Shown piece by piece: positions 31,835-58,809 of a stretch of 64,000 nt of DNA. The first letter of the stretch is position 1. The number at the start of each line of letters is the position of its first letter. The position numbers were made by a program, and so were the translations under genes. The notes below the pieces were generated by a model. That model was not told the DNA's origin. It saw only the letters and a program-made list of their open reading frames with translations, and did not search any database. Origin of the DNA: Cristatella mucedo (lineage: Eukaryota; Bryozoa; Phylactolaemata; Cristatellidae); contig WPIO01000046.1 in assembly GCA_009760855.2 (NCBI GenBank), forward strand, positions 1,365,001 to 1,429,000, written 5' to 3'.

Positions 31835-32470
31835 AGCTCCCTGGTCTAGCCTAGGCTGGACTAAAGAAATTCAGTTTCAACAGGGCTACCGAGAAACCAT
31901 TGAGCCTCTACAGCCGGCCATAAATATGGCTAGCTGCAAAGTTGGTTAGTAAATAAAAGAAGTTCAGCCACTCACCTCCTTAACTGAAAGAGCTGCGATG
32001 CCTCTTACTTGATCAATGGAAACAGAACTCAATTCTTACTTTCACCTACAAGGCGTAGCTCCTTCACATCTAACCGATTGCTGCATCTGTCTAAGCATGT
32101 TCATGCCCCAGAGACCCTCGTTACAATCAATTAGCTGCCTATTCTTTCATTTAAATTCTGCGGATGGAAAAAGTTTTGGTCTGAAGGTCACAGACTTTGG
32201 AACTCGCTACCGCTGTTCTATGATGATGGCATCTCAACTGCGGCCAACTCCGGTTTATCGTTTTCAGCCGTTCTTCGCTGCTATTTTAATGCAACACATT
32301 TCCCCGACTGTCCTCCTGACTCACTTTCATTTTGCTGGGTGAGACGAACTCTGCTGGCTGCCTTACGCTCACCGAAAACCCCTGTAATGCTTTGACAGCG
32401 TTATAGAAAACACCAGACTAAGCCCCACTTAGTCTTAGGGCTTTGCAAAGTTACAGACGGACAGATATAC
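31835..32470 (+). mobile_element. second LINE family (CR1/L2-like), 3' copy
   Basis: WTKEIQFQQGYRETIEPLQP and AINMASCKV match the minus copy at 46500-47270 (PLQMAINMASRRV). A 3' end follows (GAGACGAACTCTGCTGGCTG, CACCGAAAACCC, AAAGTTACAGACGGACAGAT, ATACATT). Heavily decayed. Confidence 0.7.
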
Positions 32471-32564
32471 ATTTCGGTATACTCTTATATCCGGTATGCT
32501 CTTGTACGTGCACATACACTCTCCACACATGCATAGCCCGCACGTAAGTATATGCAGATTATAA

Positions 32565-32612
32565 ATATATATATATTTATTTATTATATATATATATTTA
32601 TTTATATATAGT
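32565..32612. repeat. TATA/TTTA low-complexity tract
   Basis: Alternating TATATATA and TTTATTTA blocks. Confidence 0.85.
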
Positions 32613-32639
32613 CCTGTTCGAAAAGGTAGTTCGCACTTG

Positions 32640-33230
32640 TGCATTTTTGAATATGCACGTCGCCCTGGCAGTGTGTCGTTTCGCTGAGCGCTAGCTGTTG
32701 CAAGTTTTTGAAGAAGAGTCAGACCGAGTCTCGAGCCGAACCAACTGCGATGAGCGGACAATGTTTTTTGAGCTTTTGCGCGTGTGGTACTGCCGATGGT
32801 AGCGCTGCTTGGGGAACTGTGTGTGCTCAGGCGCCGGGTCTCCGCAGAGTTCTCGAATTGGGCCCGAACTGGTCAGGGTTCGGCGTACGTACGTTCGCGG
32901 CTCTGACGCTGCTCGGGCGGAGCTAGTGGCTGGCGAGCGACTTCCTGTCCCTGCTAGGGTACTTATTATCAACGCCAGCCTTGTTTTCTTTTCAATCCGG
33001 GAACTTATTAGAAAGCTTTCAACTCTCATTTGTCGCCGAGCCAGTTCCTCAGGGTCGCGCCAGGCGTAACTCAATTGATCGCGAGAAAGTAGCCTGCTTG
33101 GTTTGCTTGCTTGTCAGCACGCCTAGCAACCTGCGGTTGGCCGGTTTCGGCCGGTAAGTAAATAGTGGCCAAAGCCACGGCGGTTCTTGTCCGCATGTCG
33201 CTAGCTGCCGCACCGCCTTATTGGGGCGCG
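32640..33230. other. GC-rich stretch, open in several frames
   Basis: A minus-strand frame of 127 codons (33074-32691; contains WRDPEELARRQMRVESFLIS) and two plus frames overlap here. None is recognised, and the first minus-strand codon is not ATG. Could be an exon or chance. Confidence 0.25.
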
Positions 33231-33234
33231 AAAC

Positions 33235-33345
33235 GGCCGCCTTCCTTTGCAGCAATTGCAAAATTGCCTAAGGAAGAGATGTGAGTTCTCCAATGGCGCT
33301 TTATCAAATGCGTTATTATTATTATTATAATTATTATTACCTGCA
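33235..33345 (+). mobile_element. L2-type 3' tail fragment
   Basis: CTTTGCAGCAATTGCAAAAT, AGAGATGTGAGTTCTCCAAT, GGCGCTTTATCAAATGCG and ATTATT repeats. Confidence 0.85.
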
Positions 33346-33349
33346 AATG

Positions 33350-34895
33350 CTGCGTTGAATGAAGGCGAGAAACGACCGGCCACTGGTCACTCGGCCGGTA
33401 ACAGTTCGGAGGGCGAGGCTTACAGAGGCGAGGCGTCTCGCTAGGTCTTACCTTTCCGATGCCATCTCTACTCAAGCACAGGAGTGGCAGCGGCTTCCTT
33501 CATTCGCCGTAGACCCCCACCCCATACTATCACGGACGCCGCGGCTCGGAACTACAGTCCTCCCAGCGAGCGAAGCCCGCGTGGCGGCGCCGGTCGCTGG
33601 AGTTTTCGAGGAATAGCACTGAAGCTAGAGTATCGAAGCCGGACAAACCAGCCGCAGAAGCCGCCCTGATGAGCGCACATATACCGATCAGAGTCCAGCA
33701 GGAAAGCAAGCAAGAACGACCCCGTATCTTCATAATAGGCCCGCGCCGTTAACATAGATTTACATACACTACTGTATATTTCAAAGCCGCAGTGGGCCAC
33801 ATCTTGCTAATTCGAAGCGCGCGTCCAGATAGACAACTAGCCTGCACTTTAGATGGCTTTTCATATCGACTACGCAATGGACTCAAATAAATTCGGTTCC
33901 AGGCGCAGCCAATAATAGGTAAGGCTGAAGGGTTTTGAAAGAGGGGAGGGGGAGGGCCGCCGGATGAATTTCGCGGACACAAGTACACATCCGCGGGGAC
34001 CGAGGCCGCAGGCCTCCTTCCCTAGCTAAGCTGGACTCTGTATGAGACGTTCGTTGACGTACCAGTCGGTGCAGGGTGGAGAGCTTGCTTATTCTGCTGC
34101 TGGGAGGCTGGGGGCTTCAAGGATAGAGAAAGGGAGGTCTTAAAAAAAAAAGTTCCAGCCACTCTAGAACGGCGGGCGGAGCACTTGCCTAGTCTATACT
34201 GAACTGATGCCAACAATAAAGACGTCCCTAGCTCCGCTCTCTTAGCTCTCTAACATCCACTCAGTCTAGTTGCCGGCGGTGCATTAGTGCTATAATTTCG
34301 CCGGGCTTTTTTCTAAGGTGGCGAGACAGGTTCAAGCGAGTAAGCTGCTCGTTCATTGTAACAGTTAAGCTAATAACTAGTTGCTATTTTTAATAGTTTC
34401 GTGTACTTTACGCTTCTTTAGAAACGGTTGCCAATTATAAACCTGCAAATCTTTACAAACGCTCTTTAGCTGGCTCAACTCGGAGTTTCTTCGTCAAAAA
34501 ACGGGGCTCCTTTTGGTTTATATTTTGTCAATTGATTGTTGTTAATAATACATGTCCTTAGTTAACGGTCGTTCATTTGTTGGTTGTTTAAACGCCCTTG
34601 ATTAACAATAGCAAGAGTTGGCTCGCACCATTCACCCACGTGGGAGCTTATCTTCCCGCGAAGACTTTGGACACGATCGATTGCTAGCACTATTTTGAGG
34701 AATATTTATGAACTTATCATGATCTCTAAGAAAAACACGCCTGAGAAATTACTAGTGCTGCCAAATCATCAGCTACGGATGTTCACAAAAATCTCGTTCA
34801 TTAAATTTAATTTGGTAGCACATTTTCAGGCTGTAGGTACCACAGTCCACTCATCTAAGCACGCCCAAATTTCCGAACTATCGTGCAATTGAATG
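33350..34895. other. no gene recognised
   Basis: GC-rich to about 34050, AT-rich after. Short frames only; nothing with a motif. Confidence 0.35.
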
Positions 34896-34899
34896 TAGA

Positions 34900-36640
34900 A
34901 AAACTTGATTGCGGTACTGGTGTGGCCGTCTACAGAATGGTCATTTCACAACACGACACCTAGACCAGACTCCATGCAGAGGCTGCACGGGAGATGCTGG
35001 CTAAGTCGGAATTAAGGGTTCGGTTTTACGGTTTCTGAGTAATGCTATGTTTGCTCACAACTATTTGTTCAGTCGCGTTATTCAATTTAAGAAAGCAGCC
35101 ATCCAAGAGTGAATGTCAGAAATGCCAGCTGGAATGGATCTGAGAGAGTCTTCGGGACTGGGAATCCGGAAATAATCGCAGCTAGGATTTAGCTAAGTAT
35201 CGGCTGCATACAAATAAAAAGTGGACATCGCGTTCAGCAATAATATCAGCAAAACAGAAAATTATAAACAGTGGAATGAAGGGGACCTAGAGTAGATTGG
35301 GCGGGGGGGGACTATCTACTTCAGAGTCCCACTGGATAACCAGCGGAAGTTGACCTAAGTCCTCCGAAATCTCCCACTAAGACAGCAGCACACCCACTAG
35401 CCCTTAAGCCAGACCGGAATTTACTTTCTAGCTTAAGAATAATAATAATGTTTTGTATAGCGCCGTCGGAGACATGACTGGCTTTCTAGGCATTTTACAG
35501 ATGCTGTATAGAAAGCATTACCAAATGATTGGTGGTAGCATCATAAAGCAGCAAGAATATTGTAAGCCGGGACATGCCCACTGAGGGCAAATCACAATGA
35601 CCCAACAGATGCTTTAATAAACAGGGGCTTGATCTTTCAATTTTAGCGCTTAGCTTCTCTGTCACAACTCGTTCTAGTATCTTTGATCCAACCGGTAGAA
35701 GGGAGGCTGTGAGCATTTTGACTGGCCTGACAATGGCCTCCTTGCCTCTAGGTCTTAGCTGAGGGGTAAGGTGCGACCACTTCACGACCCAGATCGTAAA
35801 ATTCGAGTCCTGCTGCAGGCATCCATGATCACCCACTGCCTTCAAGAGTGAGAGCCGGTATAGGAATGAGACTGTTGAATCAGCTGGCCTTTAACTTTCC
35901 AATTTTTAGGGATGCAGGTAGAAAGCCTGAGGCGAAGACATGTTCATTGGCTAAAGTATAGTATCAAATGTATTATTATTATAGTAGGTGAGAGAAAATA
36001 TAGGCATCTTAAAATAGCATAGGTATGTGATTTAGAGGGCTGCAGCCTTCATTGGCTGTTGATGAACTCGTGATGAAGTCACCAGCGGCGGACTTCAAGG
36101 TGGATAGAGAATCAGAGATGGGAAAAGAGGGTGAATAGTCCAGTGGAAATGTTCCACCGAGTCTGGAGTCTCTGATTTTGTCTATCTTGCTTACATTGAA
36201 TTTGGAATAGCGATCTTGTGCTCGGTCCCCGCGAGGATTTCTAGGTATGGTTCTGTCCGTGGAGCGAATTTGGGATATAGTTGACAGTCGACACCAGTAT
36301 TTGGATTATGCACCTGGGATTTGACTATATCCTTACAGAAAATAGAATTGGCTTTAGCAACGATGAATTGATATTACCTTCACAAGTTATCATACGCCAG
36401 TCGATGGACAGACAATCCTAACGAGCATGGTTTTTCAGCGTAAGCTTAGTGGTCCTAGCGAGCTATCTGCTGAAAACCATATAGCATCTGGGCGACGGCT
36501 ACTATTGCACTTAATCAGAAGAGCAAGCACATCGACAGAATTGCCTAGCGTTGTATTGTAACATTCCACTTGCGAAGACAGGATGGAGGAATAATTGAGC
36601 AAAAGGAAAGAGGCTGTCGTTTTGGTGCAGACAGCATTAA
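34900..36640 (-). mobile_element. old, decayed L2 LINE copy
   Basis: Read in reverse it follows the order of the 618-2960 copy: RT C-terminal half (34900-35430), RT start (GSKILERVVTEKLSAKIE near 35690-35640), then the EN-RT linker (36050-36600; compare TCTATCTTGC...GAATAGCGATC with 2460-2500). Many stops. A separate tail is inserted at about 35437-35640. Confidence 0.75.
35437..35640 (-). mobile_element. nested LINE tail (variant subfamily)
   Basis: AATAATAATAATG, TTTTGTATAGCGCCGTCGGA, CTAGGCATTTTACAGATGCT and ATTGGTGGTAGCATCATAAA. The same variant tail appears in plus orientation at 45985-46075 (ATTTGATAGTGCTTCGTGTA). Confidence 0.7.
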
Positions 36641-36644
36641 CGTC

Positions 36645-38340
36645 ATGATCTTAACGTTTCGCAGACAATCAGAGCCAAAAATACTCTTACACACCAGTAT
36701 TAAATTGAAGAAGCAATGCATGTAGTCAATTGGGCTTGCTGGGTCAGTCTATTAGACATGAAAAACATGCAAAATGAACTTGCTAATCGAAGTTTTAAAG
36801 AGGTTCCGGAAAGATTTGCAATGTTCTTGAGTGGCAGCACTATCAGAACAAGGTAAAGAGTTGTGTGGGTGTTCCAAGCATCCCTCTCACGAAAAAGACA
36901 TCTCAGTGACTGCATCGAGCAAATGCAGACGTTGGCCAAAATGGTTCCAGACTATGCCAGAAATTGACCGTGATTTTTAGACAATCAAGCCCAGGTGATA
37001 AAAAAGAGCCGCAGAACTAATCAAAAATGATACAGAAGTCTTGCCATCTTCTAAGATGCCAAAATCATCGTGACCTTCAATCATTATAATCAATTGTCAT
37101 TGGGATACTGAGACTGAAAGAGGACGCGTTTTGGCAAAGAGAGTGAGTTAAGATCAAGGGAAATATTAAAGAGGATTCTTTAATTAATTGTTTATCAGAA
37201 AACAGTATTTCGTGGTTTTCCTTGCTGCCGTTCTATTGGTTATTTGCATCGTTTTGAACCAATTAGTTGCCCATGAATAAAGTAGCTTGCTTTAAACCTT
37301 TCGTTATTTTAATGAGAAATGCCCAAACAGTCACTGAGATAATTTTTTCTGCAGAGAAATACTCGATGCATCCATTAAATTCTAATTTTGCAATAATATT
37401 TCTATGCTAAAAGTAAAATCTATCAAAAATGGTAACTAAGGCGAAAGCCGAAAGTCTTTTCAGATACTGAAAAACAGGCTCAGCCGGCATGCTTTCACCA
37501 CGTCAGAAGACCAAGGTAGTAGCATGCCCCATTTGTGACCAATATTGCTAACTCATACGAATCCTATGCTCTAGTGACATTTTTTTTTACACAGGTGTCC
37601 TTAAAATAGAAATGTTTTGGCTATATTGTGACTCAGGGTGTGCCAATATTTCTTGCTAGCTCCCTACCAAACTGTTTAAAATCAAGCCCATCCATCCATG
37701 AGTGGACCCCAGAACTTGTCCTGAAAACGGCAGAGAAAATAACTTCCGCATGTCCATAAAGCTTTAAATGCTTGTTATTATCAAGTACATTATTATATTC
37801 TACATTTCTTAATCTAAATTAAAGGTGGAGAAGTATATCTAAGGTTCGCTATAACTAAGACTAGGGCTACGATCTTCAAAAGGATAACATGAAATTGTAT
37901 AAACGAACCAGTAGTTAGCAGTACATTTGGCACTGCTGAGTGCAGTAGAAGAACCTGCTTGTACTTTATGAAAAAAGTGCTTTCTTATTCCGGTGAGCAT
38001 ATACATACATTCACGCTAGTCGTCGGTTTTAAGCTATGTTGGTATGGCATACGTGGGAACATAGACCTTCGTAAGTACTCGTATGGCTGAAATACATTCA
38101 CAGCAAGTAAATAGAAGCGGAACTACTTTCCCTTTATTTAGCTATTCAGCAGACAGCCGCGCCCAAAATAATACCGTTGAAAAACAGGTCATGAAAGAGT
38201 CACTGACATGCGTTGACAATATGCTAAGTATCAATCAATGATCAAAGCTGTCAATATCTACAAGGAATTCTGATGAAATCGCTCTCATGCATGAGGCTTT
38301 TCGTTTGCTATCAATTTCGGCGAACAGTAAAACTCTGGAC
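36645..38340. other. no gene recognised
   Basis: About 1.7 kb of AT-rich sequence without exon-like frames or known repeats. Confidence 0.35.
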
Positions 38341-38404
38341 GAGAGGTAGAGGGAGAAACTGGGAAGGAGATCGAGGAGAGAATTAGAGAAAGACAGACAG
38401 ACAG

Positions 38405-38427
38405 ACAATAATAATAATAATATTAAT

Positions 38428-38466
<39 letters not shown>

Positions 38467-38525
38467 GAGGGAGAAACTGGGAAGGATATCGAGGAGAGAA
38501 TTATAAAAGACAGACAGACAGACAG

Positions 38526-38564
<39 letters not shown>

Positions 38565-38635
38565 CACACGCATGCACGCACGCACGCAGAGAAAGAGAGA
38601 GAGAGAAAGAGATGTGAGAGAGAGAGAGAAAGAGA

Positions 38636-38670
<35 letters not shown>
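38405..38670. repeat. compound microsatellite block
   Basis: AGAC repeats, (AAT)n/(ATT)n (38408-38466), CA repeats (38527-38580) and GA repeats (38588-38668). 38343-38400 and 38467-38512 are near copies (GAGGGAGAAACTGGGAAGGA). Confidence 0.95.
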
Positions 38671-38674
<4 letters not shown>

Positions 38675-38794
38675 TTCTTCCCGCCAGCAAAGGTACGATG
38701 CCAGCTTCCGTGCAAGATCTTCAATATAACCATTCGAAGCACATGTAACCAAAACAGTGCTAAATAAAAATGTCCGTGCATTAGCAATGCATTA

Positions 38795-38895
38795 ACCACT
38801 GACCATTCGATTCAATCGTGATTCCTTTGCAGCAAATGTAAAGTGCCTAGAAAGAGATTGAGCTCTCTGAGGGCCCTATATCAATCTTATTTTTA
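38795..38895 (+). mobile_element. L2-type 3' tail fragment
   Basis: CTTTGCAGCAAATGTAAAGT, GCCTAGAAAGAGATTGAGCT and CTCTGAGGGCCCTATATCAA. Confidence 0.85.
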
Positions 38896-39034
38896 TTAAG
38901 CAAAGCAAGTGCCTGAGACCGAGACCCAAGCAATAGAAGCTTATCAGGATCGAAACAGACCACACACAGTATAGTATTTCGGTGCACTTACTATTTTTCC
39001 ACAGTTGGCGCCCTCGATATTGATATCGATCGAT

Positions 39035-39068
39035 CTATACCCAGGATCGATATCGATCCTGGGTATAG
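39035..39068. repeat. perfect 34-bp palindrome
   Basis: Left arm CTATACCCAGGATCGAT and right arm ATCGATCCTGGGTATAG are exact reverse complements with no spacer. It lies 346 bases before the NOL4-like ATG. More ATCGAT words flank it on the left (GATATCGATCGAT). Confidence 0.97.
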
Positions 39069-39413
39069 CTCGAAAGCTTAGTAAATCGACTTCGGAGCTG
39101 CTCTACGCGTGTCTTCGGGCAGCCGTTAGCGGGGCAATCATTGAACATTAATGCCGAGTTTGCCATACTGGTCTGGGCTGTTTGTCTGTTAAAACCTAGT
39201 GCCTTTTTCTAAGTTGCATCCCGGGACAGACGCTACGAGTCAACGGCAGCTTCCTGAAAGAATAACTTCCACGTGCAATTGAGGTTTCGTCCAATACTGA
39301 AGTCCCGGTCCCTGATCAGTGAGTTAAAACATATTATCTATAGTCTCGTGGAGAACTACTCTTTAAGATATTTCGATTAGGCTTCGGGCCCATGCGCAGC
39401 GCCGGTTCTTTCG

Positions 39414-54136
<14,723 letters not shown>

Positions 54137-54605
54137 CCCAGCCTGTGCGTTGCTGCATGTTGCTTGAATTGCTCACAAAGCTGCTTTTTCATGAAGCTTT
54201 GCTTTGCCTTCGGGGTCGACAGCCTCGAAATCGCACGCACGGTAGAATCCGCTCCGCTCGAGGCCTCCAGCCTGCGTAATTTCAAGCTGCAGTGGCTGCC
54301 TGCAATACCTGCCCATCCTGTTTTTTGGCAGGCATATTGCTTGAGGCCCATTGGCGGATCATTCCAAAGGTCTGAGCTGTTTATTTTTTCTTTGAAGAAA
54401 TGTGTTTTCGGAAGAAAATAATTTTCTGTGTAGACATTGTTTAACGGGCTATCTCTCTAGTCTTTTGTGGCCAGCATGCCCGACGCCCGGCAGACTGCAT
54501 TTATTGTATTGTTGTGATGGCACGTGACATTAAATGTTCACTGTCTCAGATACCATACGCGTTCGATATTGTTACTACTGAATTATGTTGTTCTCATTAT
54601 TGCTT

Positions 54606-54611
54606 AATAAA
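54606..54611 (+). terminator. poly(A) signal AATAAA of the NOL4-like gene
   Basis: TTGCTTAATAAAAAAGCC lies 470 bases after the NOL4-like stop, followed by a GT/T-rich stretch (GTGTTCTCATT). Confidence 0.7.
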
Positions 54612-54619
54612 AAAGCCTG

Positions 54620-56095
54620 AAAACGTGTTCTCATTAACCTAGTAATTTTCGGAACGTAGCTGGTAGTAGCATTCGTTGAGAGTTCATCTAGCTGCAATTC
54701 TAGTCAGTACCTGTAGCGATGGTGGCCATTAACTCTTTTGGGGGTGGTGCATGGCATTCACTTTTCATCAATTTCCGAGATAATCTGAAAAAGTGCAAGA
54801 AAAATTGTAGTTTTGAGTCCATTTTGGTAGCTGCTATCTTAAGAATTTGTGGTGAGCTAATGCAATATCGTCAATCTTTTTCAATTTAGGCTCATCTTTA
54901 TCCCAACAGACCGAACTTTGCTAATGACATTGACACGAGGTCAAGAAAGTTTTTGCTTTTGGTCCGTCGTGGTGCTCCGTCATACAGCATGGAATAGAGC
55001 TTAGTGAGGAACGTAACATTTTCAGGTATCGCTTGACTTGAAGCAAAGTTTGGAAAGTAGTTTTCACTGCTCTTTGCACTTTGCTGAGCCTTTCTACTTT
55101 ATTTTAGGAAAAATGCACACGAATCTATCTAATCTATGGACGAAATTCCGAAACGTTACAAGAGCTTCAACAAAACACTTGAAGAAGCGGTGGAAATTTG
55201 TTTAAACTTCAAAGTTCATGGTAGTAATTATACAACTTAATTTTAATAAAAAATGGTTCTCATATGAGAAAAACGCCCTGAAGAATGACTGAAGTGTGCT
55301 ACAAAAAACAAATGACCCAAGGAGGTGGTACGATAGAAAAAGTGGATCCGCAAAGGAAATTACCGCGATTTCGAGAGTCTGACGATCTCTCAACTGCATT
55401 ACTTATTACCAATGAAAATTTCATTTGGAAATTCTTAGAGTATCAGAGATGCAATAATCATTACTCGATTGCAAATATCTGACGAAATATAATTATCTAA
55501 TGTCTGCAACATGGATATTCTTATGACTAGTTAGGCTGATTGCAAAACCAGAGCTGTTACATTCGGCATTAGGAAATCCCCAGGATTAACACCAATCTGC
55601 ATAATTTTGAATGGGACTTAGTGAGTGAGTTATTGTGTCCCGCGAACGCAAGTAATTGACGTCAATCTCAGGTAGTTCCCTTTGTGATATTTATAGTGCA
55701 ACTCTGATAATACAGCTATAATGAGTGTGAAGCTGCAGCATACACTCTCAGTTAAAAAATTATACATTGAATTGTGCATAGAATTATGAAACTGTGACGA
55801 GCAGGGTATTAATTAGTTATTAAATAAAGTTTAGAAATGCCGTGGAGATCTCTCAGTAGAATTGATTCAAATAAAAAGCCTGATCGGAACAGTCACTGGA
55901 ACTTAGTATATTTTTCTTGCTCTACATCAATGTCCATCTTCAAGCCTGCTCCTACTTTCCCGATGCCGGAAAAGACTACTAGCCCTCTAGACCCCATACA
56001 TACTTTTTTTCTGAAGTGTATGTGCTGTATTTGCTACTATATAGTTCACCTCGCGTAATAATTTTGTCTTTAGCCTCAAGCCTTGTCGCTGTATT
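54620..56095. other. intergenic, nothing recognised
   Basis: AT-rich sequence after the NOL4-like poly(A) signal. Short frames only. Confidence 0.35.
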
Positions 56096-56099
56096 CTTG

Positions 56100-57310
56100 T
56101 TAGAGGCTGTTAGGCCATTAATTAAGACGTCTAGCCGAATACTAGACTAGCTGAACTGAAATACCTTCCGCCCAGTCTCTCGGCTGCCACTTCTATCCAA
56201 GATACCGGGACGAGTATTGGCAGATCAGCTAACCTCTTACACAGGTTTTAGAGGCAGTTCATTCAATAGAGTCAGAACTGCTGCGAAAACGACCTTCTAC
56301 GGAATGGTGGCTTGAGAAGAATTTCCCTCGTGGTTATGCTATATCTCTCGGCAACGATCGACCCGATAGATCACCCAGTATCTTTTGAACGCCCATAATC
56401 TTGCACGAGCATCGATCGCACTGCACTGATTTAGGCCCCAGCTTAGCGATTGACTTCAGAGCATAGATACCAAAAACCAACGATCACCCAGCTAGCCTTT
56501 AAAGTATGAGTATAGGCTCTTCCTTTTCCAGATGTAATGCCAAACAAACTTAACTTTTATGCAGATTAAATACAACATTGTACCTGTGCTTTGATCCCTT
56601 CCTGCCCTCTAGCATGTCATACTCAGTCAACTCTCTTGCAGTATGTAGTGCTTATTATATTCGCACTTAGATGGCAGCCCACTTTTTCGAACTTAACAAA
56701 AATAAAATCAACTTAAAAGGGATGGGAAAACCTAATGTTACTCAGAAACTGAAAAACCTAACACTAAAAATGGACTCAGCCAGGATACCTCCTGTCGTAG
56801 AATCTGGACGTCTTATTAAAAAATGCCCATTTACAAGTTGAGTCACATAAGCTCAACAGTTAAATTAGGGCTTCCTTAGAAAAGTATATCGCATCCAAGT
56901 TGGTCCGAGAATTTGTGACATCCCGTCTCGACTGCTGCATTCAGTAGTCGTGCTTGATCAAAAGGTGCTTGCAGTTGGTCCAAAACTATTGTAGCTAGGC
57001 TTGTCTGTCGTGAACGCCGAAACTGAAACATTGCATCGATTCTCACAAAATGCACTGGCTGTCCATCAAGCAGCGTATCGACGGCAAGCTGTTGCTCCAG
57101 CCTACCAATCTGAACTGAGTCCCAACCAGGCCAGGCATCGTATCGCCGCTATTATGATAAACTAAGTTTAGCGTGCCTCGAACCAACCTCGGATCCTTCG
57201 GAGGAGGTGCTTTTACTTCACATGCTCCCAAAGCCTGGAACTCAGTATCGACTGACGTCACGACACACTCCGAATTTACGACATTAAAAAAGAAGCTATA
57301 ACGAACATGC
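56100..57310 (+). mobile_element. old, decayed L2 LINE copy
   Basis: Pieces in order: FRGSSFNRVRTAAKTT (FRANHST equivalent, 56250), CFDPFLPSSMSYSVN-like (56590), KMDSARIPPVVESG-like (56770), then WLSIKQRIDGKLLLQPTNL (57055) and a C-terminus near 57230. Many stops. Confidence 0.7.
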
Positions 57311-57660
57311 TCATCGCCGAAATTGACCGTTGGCGACAGAAGCTTTAGCTCTGCAGGTCCTAGACTGTGGAGCTCACTTCCGCAACATTTACTCTCCTGC
57401 TGCCGACTATGGCTCATCCTTTTCAGCGGTCCTGAGCTGCTACTTTTATCTTTCATGCTACTCACTACCTCAACTGCTCTCGTGACTCAGCTATGCTTCC
57501 CACTTTTTCTTTGTTGAGCGAGACGAAGTCTGTTGGCTACCGAATGCGTACCGAAAGCCGCTTAGGCTGTGAGTGCGCTATACAAAACTCTCCTGTGTAA
57601 CACGCACATGGTCTTTATGACTTTGTGGAGTTACAGATGGAGATACATTACATTACATTG
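57305..57660 (+). mobile_element. second LINE family, 3' copy
   Basis: LTVGDRSFSSAGPRLWSSLP and a decayed C-terminus, then tail GAGCGAGACGAAGTCTGTTG, TACCGAAAGCCGCTTAGGCT, GAGTGCGCTATACAAAACTC and ATACATTACATTACATT. Confidence 0.85.
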
Positions 57661-57694
57661 CTGGTTCCGTGCGAGCTGTCGTTTGTGTGATTGC

Positions 57695-57828
57695 GTTCGC
57701 TCACACTGTGCACGTTATCACTTAACCAATTGACATACTTCCTTTACAGCACAGCGTATCTCAATTGCCTAGACTGATATATTGTTTTCCCAGGGGGCTA
57801 TAAAAATCTCATGCTATTATTATTAATG
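57695..57828 (+). mobile_element. L2-type 3' end, diverged
   Basis: TTCGCTCACACTGTGCACGT, TTCCTTTACAGCACAGCGTA, TTGCCTAGACTGATATATTG and ATTATTATTA. Confidence 0.65.
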
Positions 57829-57888
57829 CGAGGTGACCGTCGACTGGGCATTTGCAGCACTGTAGCGTGCTGCAACGAGCCGACGATC

Positions 57889-57933
57889 GACGGTCCCAGC
57901 GGCGGCCGACTGGCGGCTGCCGCTAGGACCGTC
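57889..57933. repeat. GC-rich inverted repeat (hairpin)
   Basis: GACGGTCC pairs with GGACCGTC, and inside it AGCGGC with GCCGCT, leaving a GC-rich centre of about 14 bases; one C/A mismatch. Confidence 0.75.
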
Positions 57934-57939
57934 GCTGGT

Positions 57940-58655
57940 CCTTCCTCTGCTTTATGCCTTTATACCGCGAGATAGATACGCTAGCTACGATATCGTGGGG
58001 TCCCCAGGGAGAGGCCAGTCGCCCCAGCCTGGTCCCTAGGTAGAGGCCAGTAAGGGCCGCTGGCCTAATGGAGGTGCTGGGCACGGGCAGCCAGCGATGG
58101 TGTGCAAGTTCCTTTGACCTCTCGCCTAATGATGTGTGGCGTACGGGGGGGGGGGGCATATTTGCGGCTGCTTACTAATGCAGAGTGGTACGTCGGCTCC
58201 CGATTATAAAAAAGGGGGGGCCATATAAACGGTGACAGCTGTACCGCCGTCACGACGAGAGGCCAACCGGGCTGCAGCAGTCTCTCTTCCGCACTCCGAT
58301 GGTTATTACGCCCGGAGCCCCCCCCCATAGACAGCGAGCGAAATGTTAAAACAGAGGACCTGCAGGTCACGTCACTATTTTTTGTTTACGTCGGGCTGTG
58401 CAGGCTGGGACGTTGAGCCAATTTCAAGAGTTGTTCAGTTTTTGTTTTCGAGAAAGCGATCCTACCGAGAGGCGCTCGAGAGGTCATTCTTTTTCGACAG
58501 GTCCAAGGGGGCTGCAGGGCGGCGTGCCGTTGCCGCCCGGCTTTCGAACAAGATCGGAATTCCGTTTCCGAACGAGTTCCAAGACGTCAGCAGAGCCGCT
58601 CGTTGTTAGGGCTCAGCTTCAGGTCATCCAGAAAGGATGTTTACTGGCTTTTAGC
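57940..58655. other. GC-rich sequence, no gene recognised
   Basis: Contains G and C runs (58145-58156, 58320). The plus frame 58343-58609 (YREALERSFFFDRSKGAAGR) shows no family motif. Confidence 0.35.
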
Positions 58656-58659
58656 TGCG

Positions 58660-58808
58660 CTAGTTTGGCCAAGTGGTTTAAGTGGGCGCCTCGACCTCGG
58701 TCAAGGCGAATGTGATCGACGTCTTGGTCGTGGGCTCGGGCACCGTGCCGTCGCCTGAACAGAGAGATCAAGTTCTCTTAGGGTGCTATGCAAATGCATT
58801 TTATTTAT
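58660..58808 (+). mobile_element. SINE-A (tRNA-derived), plus copy
   Basis: GCTAGTTTGGCCAAGTGGTT, GTCGTGGGCTCGGGCACC, CGTCGCCTGAACAGAGAGAT, AAGTTCTCTTAGGGTGCTAT and GCAAATGCATTTTATTTATT. Confidence 0.85.
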
Positions 58809-58809
58809 T

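Noticed and set aside
32691-33074. 127-codon minus frame (WRDPEELARRQMRVESFLIS)
   Set aside because: The first codon is not ATG, no splice sites or family were found, and the overlapping frames are also open. Not enough to call a gene.
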